A model generated the notes under the pieces. It was not told the DNA's origin. It did no database searches and saw nothing but the letters and a program-made list of their open reading frames with translations. 64,000 nt of DNA from contig JAFKEW010000062.1 of NCBI GenBank assembly GCA_017308375.1, positions 21,686 through 85,685 of the forward strand, in the 5' to 3' direction. Shown here piece after piece: positions 60,271 to 64,000 of the stretch (position 1 is the stretch's first letter; every line of letters starts with the position of its first letter). The position numbers and the translations under genes are program-made. The DNA is from Alphaproteobacteria bacterium. GTDB taxonomy: Bacteria; Pseudomonadota; Alphaproteobacteria; Micropepsales; Micropepsaceae.

Positions 60271-60342
60271 TCGAGGTGCTCCGCTAGCCGACCACCGACC
60301 GGCGCGGGCTTGGGGGAAGCCCCGCCACACGGAGCACCTCGA
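60271..60342. repeat. Perfect 13-base inverted repeat with nested hairpin
   Basis: TCGAGGTGCTCCG (60271-60283) is perfectly inverted at 60330-60342. The 46-base interior carries a second hairpin (GGGCTT at 60306-60311 with AAGCCC at 60317-60322). It begins 2 bases after the CCA end of the leftward tRNA-like gene. No T-run follows, so a simple terminator is unlikely. Confidence 0.65.
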
Positions 60343-60344
60343 GT

Positions 60345-60419
60345 TGGTCGCGGGAGCCGGAATCGAACCGGCGTGGTCCTGGTTATGAGCCAGGCTGGGA
60401 AACCAGCATCCATCCCGCA
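60345..60419 (-). tRNA. Phage tRNA-like gene, anticodon CAT, degenerate D-arm
   Basis: Read leftward, 75 bases form a 7-bp acceptor stem (TGCGGGA/TCCCGCG with one wobble pair), an anticodon arm CCTGG-CTCATAA-CCAGG (anticodon CAT), a T-arm GCCGG-TTCGATT-CCGGC, discriminator A and encoded CCA. The D-arm region does not pair in the normal way; instead GCTGG/CCAGC could form a competing stem. It may be a functional Met or lysidine-type Ile tRNA or a decayed copy. It is not identical to the 3' end of the host tRNA-fMet. A rightward frame over it reads VAGAGIEPAWSWL, a familiar false translation of tRNA genes. Confidence 0.65.
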
Positions 60420-60444
60420 GAACGATCCGCGCAGGGCAGGGCGC

Positions 60445-60476
60445 AAGAAAAAGGCCGGGGTTCGAAAACCCCGGCC
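60445..60476 (-). terminator. Rho-independent terminator of the early operon
   Basis: Read leftward, a perfect 8-bp stem (GGCCGGGG/CCCCGGCC) with an 8-base loop is followed by TTTTTCTT. It lies downstream of the DUF6362 gene and before the tRNA-like gene, so it separates early from later transcription. Confidence 0.75.
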
Positions 60477-60734
60477 AGTCCACCCTACCGCAACGCCCGA
60501 AACGCCTACCGCGAACCCGCGAACCCAAAGGTGCGAACCCTGGCCGCGAACCCAGAAAAATCCTTTGTCACTAGAGACTTAGCGCGCAAAGCCCCCCCGC
60601 ATACGTCCACCGCCGGGAAGGACCCGAAGCGGGGGAGGGGGCACCGGGGAGGGGCGCCAGGTCTCGCGAGACTATCCAGAAAGTGCCCGATTTGACCGCG
60701 TTCTGTCGCGCCAAAAGTTCAACGGATCGGACCC
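60477..60734. repeat. Gene-free stretch with four GCGAACCC repeats and a palindrome
   Basis: Between the early-operon terminator and the DUF6362 gene no coding frame is credible. Four exact copies of GCGAACCC occur at 60511-60518, 60519-60526, 60533-60540 and 60546-60553, and the perfect palindrome GTCTCGCGAGAC is at 60661-60672. Clustered direct repeats of this kind are typical of protein-binding sites such as iterons or antitermination/packaging sites. Confidence 0.5.
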
Positions 60735-61208
60735 TCACAGCAGCGTGGCGGGCGCGTCCGCATCCGCTTTGACAACGGGCTCATCCGCCGCCCTTTTCCT
60801 CGCGGCCGGGGCCGGCTTCGTTTTATGCTTCTGGTTCAATCGCTTAGAGATAACCACCAGCGCCGCGACCCAACGCCGCCAAGCGGTCTGCCGCACGCAA
60901 CCGGCGCGGATCCCGATCTGCCGCCAGCGCATACCCTCGGCCCGCGACCAGACGATGCGCGCGTCATCGGGCTCGAGCCAGCTCAACCACTCGAAGCATT
61001 CCTCCATATGCTTAATGTCCCGGGCGCTGGGCACGATGCGGATGCGCGTCTCGTTGTAGCCATATGCACCACGCTCCTGCACGTATTCAGGCCAGCCCGA
61101 CTTGTGCCCGCGAGGCGTTGAGCCCGGCGGATTGGGCAGACGCCGCAGGGTGCGCGCCGCCTCCTCCATGCGATCCTCAATCTGCGTTGGAGTGAATGCT
61201 TCCGTCAT
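60735..61208 (-). CDS. DUF6362-like phage protein
   Basis: From ATG 61208 the protein has 157 residues: AFTPTQIEDRMEEAARTLRR, GWPEYVQERGAYGYNETRIR, DIKHMEECFEWLSWLEPDDA and WSRAEGMRWRQIGIRAGCVR. The last block resembles a sigma-like or helix-turn-helix motif. Proteins like this (DUF6362 by recall) lie between replication and packaging genes in many alphaproteobacterial phages and may be late regulators. The C-terminal 40 residues are basic and disordered. Confidence 0.6.
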   Translation of the reverse strand: MTEAFTPTQIEDRMEEAARTLRRLPNPPGSTPRGHKSGWPEYVQERGAYGYNETRIRIVPSARDIKHMEECFEWLSWLEPDDARIVWSRAEGMRWRQIGIRAGCVRQTAWRRWVAALVVISKRLNQKHKTKPAPAARKRAADEPVVKADADAPATLL

Positions 61209-61222
61209 GCCTGCCCCTTTCA

Positions 61223-61429
61223 TCAAACCATTTTCCAGCGCGCCAGCACGCGAACCGCCGCCAGCACCATCTCACGGCTTCGCCCGGAAACCGCAAAGCC
61301 ACACGAGGTGCAGACCACCACGGAGCCATTTGTGAATTCTTCGCTCGAGCAGATGCCCTCGCACAGATGCGGGCGATGGCAGTCCGGGCAAGGCGTATCG
61401 TCCCAATCCATTATCGTCGGAGCCATCAC
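61223..61429 (-). CDS. Small zinc-ribbon protein, Lar-like
   Basis: 68 residues with CPDCHRPHLCEG and VVVCTSCGFAVSGRSREM, followed by a helix ending in VLARWKMV. The Cys-x2-C ... C-x2-C layout and the closing W resemble the Lar restriction-alleviation family. If so, it would dampen host type I restriction. The ribbon is short, and other zinc-ribbon roles are possible. It overlaps the stop of the upstream HTH gene (ATGA). Confidence 0.5.
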   Translation of the reverse strand: MMAPTIMDWDDTPCPDCHRPHLCEGICSSEEFTNGSVVVCTSCGFAVSGRSREMVLAAVRVLARWKMV

Positions 61430-62031
61430 CCGACCCTCCGCACCAGTGCCGGATACTTCCGAGCCATTTCCTCGACCACAGCAGCTCGCCGTTCCGCGCT
61501 CGGGCGCTCGATATCCACAGGCCCGGAAAGCGCGGATCGCGCACGCAAAGGTTCTTTTAATGGATCTATTACAGGTTCTACTCCACTGGGCTGGAGTTGG
61601 CTGAGGCCTGAATTTGGAGTTGGTTTGCCCCTCAATTTGGAGTTGGCTGACGAGTTATCCACAGGCTGTCCACACGCGCGCCGCCCCGGCCTTCCACCCT
61701 CCGGACCATCTCCATTTTGTGGAGTCGGGGCTTGTGCCGGCTCTTGGTCGCAGCCCAAGATGTAGTAGGTGGGACCGCGCGTCCCGTCCGCGTTTCTTGT
61801 GCGCCGCCGGCGTATCAGCGCGGCACCTTCAAGCGCATTCAGCGCGTTGTTAAGGCCGCCGTTCGACAGCCCGGTGGCCGCCCGCAACCTCTCCTGGCTG
61901 GGGAAGCAGGCCGTCTCCGGATCTCGCAGGGAGTTGTGCGCATCGCACAGGTGAAACAGAACCCGGAATGCGCCGGCATTGATCGCCTCGGCCGGAATAG
62001 TCGCCAGCCAATTGGAAGCCTTGTGGCTCAT
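61426..62031 (-). CDS. Helix-turn-helix replication-type protein
   Basis: 201 residues. Residues about 15-95 form a winged helix (INAGAFRVLFHLCDAHNSLR; CFPSQERLRAATGLSNGGLN; ALEGAALIRRRRTRNADGTR). A low-complexity linker and a C-terminal helix (EEMARKYPALVRRV) follow. This is the layout of phage replication initiators of the lambda O/RepA-N kind, which recruit helicase to the origin. I do not see iterons inside the gene. The call rests on domain type and early location. Confidence 0.6.
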   Translation of the reverse strand: MSHKASNWLATIPAEAINAGAFRVLFHLCDAHNSLRDPETACFPSQERLRAATGLSNGGLNNALNALEGAALIRRRRTRNADGTRGPTYYILGCDQEPAQAPTPQNGDGPEGGRPGRRACGQPVDNSSANSKLRGKPTPNSGLSQLQPSGVEPVIDPLKEPLRARSALSGPVDIERPSAERRAAVVEEMARKYPALVRRVG

Positions 62032-62208
62032 AGGCCGGCCCCGAGGGGCGCGTAATTATCCCGCATGATTTCCCCCAACAATGTGAATTCTGGAGCACGG
62101 GAGCATTCCCCGGCGGTGGCGGGATGGCGCGCGGTGGCGGCTCTCGGCGCGCCTGCGCGCCGTTGATGGAATGTTCCGGCCGAAGGCCGGAGCAAAAGTC
62201 GTCGCTCG

Positions 62209-62568
62209 TCAGAGCGGCTCGAGCGTGAGCTCGATACGACCCGGCGCCTTCGGCGCTCCTCGAGAGAGCACCAGCTCCCAACGCGAATCGTCGATTCCGA
62301 TCACGTCCGCCACGCCATCGAGCCCGGCCTTGATGGACGCGAGCATGTTGTCGGTGTCGCGGTGGCGACGATCGGGCGGATGGAAGGTGATGCGAACGCG
62401 CAAGGCAGTGGCCTCGATGCGCCGGACGCCGCAAGCGATGGTCGACCAGGCGCAATCCGCCCGATATTTCTTCTTCGTGCCCGCGACCGCCATGCGGTGG
62501 CGTCGGTCGTTGGGAGAAAGGCCCTTCGGCGGCCAGGGGAGCACCACGACGCGCGGTGGGGCCGTCAT
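62209..62568 (-). CDS. RusA-like Holliday junction resolvase
   Basis: From ATG 62568 the protein has 119 residues: PWPPKGLSPNDRRHRMAVAG, then a basic region, then DTDNMLASIKAGLDGVADVI and GIDDSRWELVLSR. The paired acidic residues in DxDN and DD are the RusA metal site. It would cut four-way DNA junctions during phage replication. The ATG overlaps the stop of the methyltransferase upstream. The 177 bases after it, before the HTH gene, hold two GC-rich hairpins and no gene. Confidence 0.85.
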   Translation of the reverse strand: MTAPPRVVVLPWPPKGLSPNDRRHRMAVAGTKKKYRADCAWSTIACGVRRIEATALRVRITFHPPDRRHRDTDNMLASIKAGLDGVADVIGIDDSRWELVLSRGAPKAPGRIELTLEPL

Positions 62569-63278
62569 GCGAACAGGTCGGCCATCTTGAGCCGCTCCCC
62601 GTCCGTTCGATCCATGAAGCGGAAGGCCGGCTCGGAGCCAGTCCAGTCCCGATCCCAGATGAACCACGCGTTGCGCTGCGGTGGACTTCCCTCGCCGGTG
62701 AAATCCAGCTTCCAGCGCATGAGGTAGCAATAGGAGAAGGGATGCCGGTCCAGCAGCGCTCCCAGGCCGTTGGCGCGCGCCGCGGGCCAGTCCCAGGACA
62801 GCAGGAGCGCGCAGTAGGACCAGCCCGGCATTTCAAGTGTGTGGCGCAGCCAGCGGCCGTGCCCATCCCGGGCATTGATCTCGGCATAGGGCGGGTTCGT
62901 GATGATCGCCGGCGCCAGGGCGCGGTGGTAATCGTAGAAGCTCCGGACCTCGACGCCCGGGCAACCGTGGTCGGCGACGTCAGAGACGGCGCAGGGAAGG
63001 CCGAAGGCCTCGATCTCGTGGGATAGATGCCCATAGCCCGCCGCAGGCTCCCAGACGCGCCCCAAGGCACGAATGCGGGCACCGTCGCGGGCGAGCAGGC
63101 CGCGGATGGCCTCGGGCTCGCCGGTTGGGTAGAGATCGAGCGCGCGGCGCTCCTCGGGCGCCTGTGGCACTTCCTCGATCTCCAGGCCGGCCAATCCCGT
63201 CTCGCGGTGGACCTTCTCTCGGGATCCCCGGCCAGAGATGGCGCGAAACAGCGATTTGCTCGAGCGCGGCCCCTTCAT
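62565..63278 (-). CDS. Phage adenine DNA methyltransferase (NPPY type)
   Basis: From ATG 63278 the 237-residue protein has VWEPAAGYGHLSHEIEAFGL (motif I-like EPAAGxG) and AIITNPPYAEINARDG (catalytic NPPY), then LLLSWDWPAARANG. This is the class I SAM-dependent adenine methyltransferase pattern. It likely modifies phage DNA against restriction. It overlaps both neighbours by ATGA, so it belongs to a tightly coupled early operon. Confidence 0.8.
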   Translation of the reverse strand: MKGPRSSKSLFRAISGRGSREKVHRETGLAGLEIEEVPQAPEERRALDLYPTGEPEAIRGLLARDGARIRALGRVWEPAAGYGHLSHEIEAFGLPCAVSDVADHGCPGVEVRSFYDYHRALAPAIITNPPYAEINARDGHGRWLRHTLEMPGWSYCALLLSWDWPAARANGLGALLDRHPFSYCYLMRWKLDFTGEGSPPQRNAWFIWDRDWTGSEPAFRFMDRTDGERLKMADLFA

Positions 63279-63469
63279 TCGGCTTTGCGGGCCGCGTCGT
63301 AAGCGTCCAGGGCGCGGTGGAGCTGCTCGGCCGCGATGATCGTCTCGCGAGACAGCAGGCCGCCATTGCCGCCCACGTTTTTGCCGGCGACCATGGTGCC
63401 GCGCTCGTCGAACAGGACGCGCTCGAGCAGCATCCGAGCGCGCTCGATGACTTCCTCGGCCACCGTCAC
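63275..63469 (-). CDS. Small hypothetical early protein
   Basis: 64 residues (MTVAEEVIERARMLLERVLF; LSRETIIAAEQLHRALDAYD), predicted as helices around a Gly-rich loop. No family is recognised. Both ends overlap neighbouring genes by 4 bases, which supports it being a real gene. Confidence 0.6.
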   Translation of the reverse strand: MTVAEEVIERARMLLERVLFDERGTMVAGKNVGGNGGLLSRETIIAAEQLHRALDAYDAARKAE

Positions 63470-64000
63470 GCCGCCACGAGCTCGCGCCGAGCCGCCTCCC
63501 TCGCCGCATTGAGTGCGGCCATGGCGGCCTCGGTGCCGCCGGCGTCCGGATGCCGGTCACGCGCCAGGCGCTTATAGGCGGCCTCAACCTCCGCCAGCCC
63601 GGACCGATCGTCGAGGCCCAGCACCCGCCGCCAATCATCCGGCGGTGGTAGCGCGGCGAAGCCCCGGAAGGCGGCGCGCACGATGTGCAGGCCGCCATAG
63701 CGCATCTCCTGCCGGCGACCCTCGAGGATCTGGTAGATGGCGCGGACGTTCGCCTCGACGGCCGGGAAGCGGTCGACCGCGATGCACCGCTGCGCGCCGT
63801 CCCAATCGAAATAGACGGCCACACCCGGATCCGAAGGCCGGGGCTCCCCCAGCGTCACGTTGGACGAAATCACCACGTTCTTGACCGGCAGGCCGGTGTC
63901 CGACCCGAACAGCCGGAGCGAGTCCTGCAGGTCCGCCACCGCTCGGGTAAGCGACACCCGGAAAGGGGAGCTGCCACGCTTGGATGCGCGGGGCAGCTCG
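63466..64000 (-). CDS. J-domain protein (5' end outside window)
   Basis: The reading frame stays open to the window edge (upstream residues read LPRASKRGSSPFRVSLTRAV), so the GTG at 63957 is probably not the start. The N-terminal part (VVISSNVTLGEPRPSDPGVA; FPAVEANVRAIYQILEGRRQ) is a conserved unknown domain. The C-terminus is a J-domain with WRRVLGLDDRSGLAEVEAAY and the HPD motif in RLARDRHPDAGG. It would recruit a DnaK-type chaperone, perhaps the host's, for phage replication. At least 177 residues are present. Confidence 0.8.
   Translation of the reverse strand, partial: ELPRASKRGSSPFRVSLTRAVADLQDSLRLFGSDTGLPVKNVVISSNVTLGEPRPSDPGVAVYFDWDGAQRCIAVDRFPAVEANVRAIYQILEGRRQEMRYGGLHIVRAAFRGFAALPPPDDWRRVLGLDDRSGLAEVEAAYKRLARDRHPDAGGTEAAMAALNAAREAARRELVAA

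Larger units (their letters stand above)
27897..64000. mobile_element. Prophage with lambda-like head and GTA-like tail (left part, continues past window)
   Basis: About 36 kb carry replication, packaging, head, tail and lysis genes in a nearly continuous leftward order, next to a tRNA gene. Head and packaging genes (GpA-type TerL, gpW, lambda-type portal, decoration protein, gpFII-like) are lambda-like. The distal tail (DUF2460, DUF2163, NlpC/P60, TIM-barrel hub) resembles gene transfer agents. No integrase, excisionase or CI-type repressor is seen, so the right end and the second attachment site lie beyond 64,000. The left boundary is inferred to be between 27,809 and 27,900; whether the MmeI-like gene is phage cargo or host is not certain. 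Confidence 0.85.

Noticed and set aside
60062..60388. Rightward frame ending VAGAGIEPAWSWL
   Set aside because: This phrase is the usual false translation of a tRNA gene read on the wrong strand; it marks the tRNA-like gene, not a protein.
60345..60419. Phage tRNA-like gene as the second attachment site (attR)
   Set aside because: Its 3' part differs from the host tRNA-fMet (GCCGGTTCGATT against GTTGGTTCAAAT), and phage genes continue beyond it, so it is not a duplicate of the integration site.
27897..64000. Gene transfer agent instead of prophage
   Set aside because: The tail tip is GTA-like, but the region has lambda-type packaging, early replication genes, RusA, methyltransferases and a lysis cassette, and is larger than a GTA cluster.

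Overview
The window is GC-rich alphaproteobacterial DNA. It holds a chromosomal block (about 1-27,875) followed by the left part of a prophage (about 27,897-64,000) that runs off the right edge. The alphaproteobacterial assignment rests on the split flagellar clusters (flgI-flgJ-flbY; fliL-fliM-DUF6468-motE; flgF-flgG-flgA-flgH-dksA), the one-cysteine DksA, a FlmG-like TPR-glycosyltransferase and a FlaEY-like protein of Caulobacter type, and an initiator tRNA with an A-U/G-C/G-C anticodon stem. I cannot name the genus.

Chromosomal part. Positions 113-8,210 look like a flagellin-modification locus: a sulfotransferase, a NeuB-family nonulosonate synthase, a fused SpsF-SpsG type enzyme (cytidylyltransferase plus PseG/GT-B-like domain), a convergent FlmG-like TPR-glycosyltransferase, and a FlaEY-like beta-propeller protein. 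After a 380-base stretch of palindromic repeats come flbY/flgN-like, flgJ and flgI (leftward, with a sigma-54 promoter candidate). They diverge from a housekeeping/cell-envelope run: gpmI, envC-like, ctpA, yibQ-like, rppH and an alpha/beta hydrolase. A leftward operon then encodes FliL, FliM, a DUF6468 protein, MotE and a large AMIN-like/TPR secreted protein. Two of these are visibly damaged: fliM lacks part of its C-terminal SpoA domain and is frameshifted, and motE carries a one-base frameshift in a homopolymer. A rightward flgF-flgG-flgA-flgH operon with a sigma-54 promoter candidate ends at a strong terminator. dksA and the initiator tRNA gene close the chromosomal part.

Prophage part. 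Almost everything from 27,897 on is read leftward. In transcription order from the right edge it encodes: a J-domain protein, a small protein, an adenine methyltransferase, a RusA-like resolvase, a helix-turn-helix replication-type protein, a Lar-like zinc ribbon and a DUF6362 protein (early genes). A terminator, short repeats and a tRNA-like gene follow. Next are a ParB-methyltransferase fusion, an HD phosphohydrolase, a PLD-like protein and an unknown, then a small rightward four-gene operon with a palindromic operator. The lambda-type packaging/head genes follow (TerS, TerL, gpW, portal, protease-capsid fusion, decoration, gpFII-like), then the tail genes (terminator, tube, frameshifted chaperones, tape measure). 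The distal tail is of the gene-transfer-agent type (DUF2460, DUF2163, NlpC/P60, TIM-barrel hub), but three receptor-binding genes are inserted inside that normally continuous block. A DUF2793 protein, holin-like proteins, a GH24 endolysin and overlapping Rz/Rz1 spanins end the late region. A stand-alone MmeI-like restriction-methylation enzyme sits between the lysis genes and the tRNA.

No integrase or lysogeny repressor is visible, so the other prophage end must lie outside the window. The findings I rate highest are the paired lesions in fliM and motE, the SpsF-SpsG fusion beside flmG, the receptor-binding cassette with a duplicated domain, the A AAA AAC frameshift site, the internal start inside the protease-capsid fusion, and the tRNA-like gene with its neighbouring inverted repeat.
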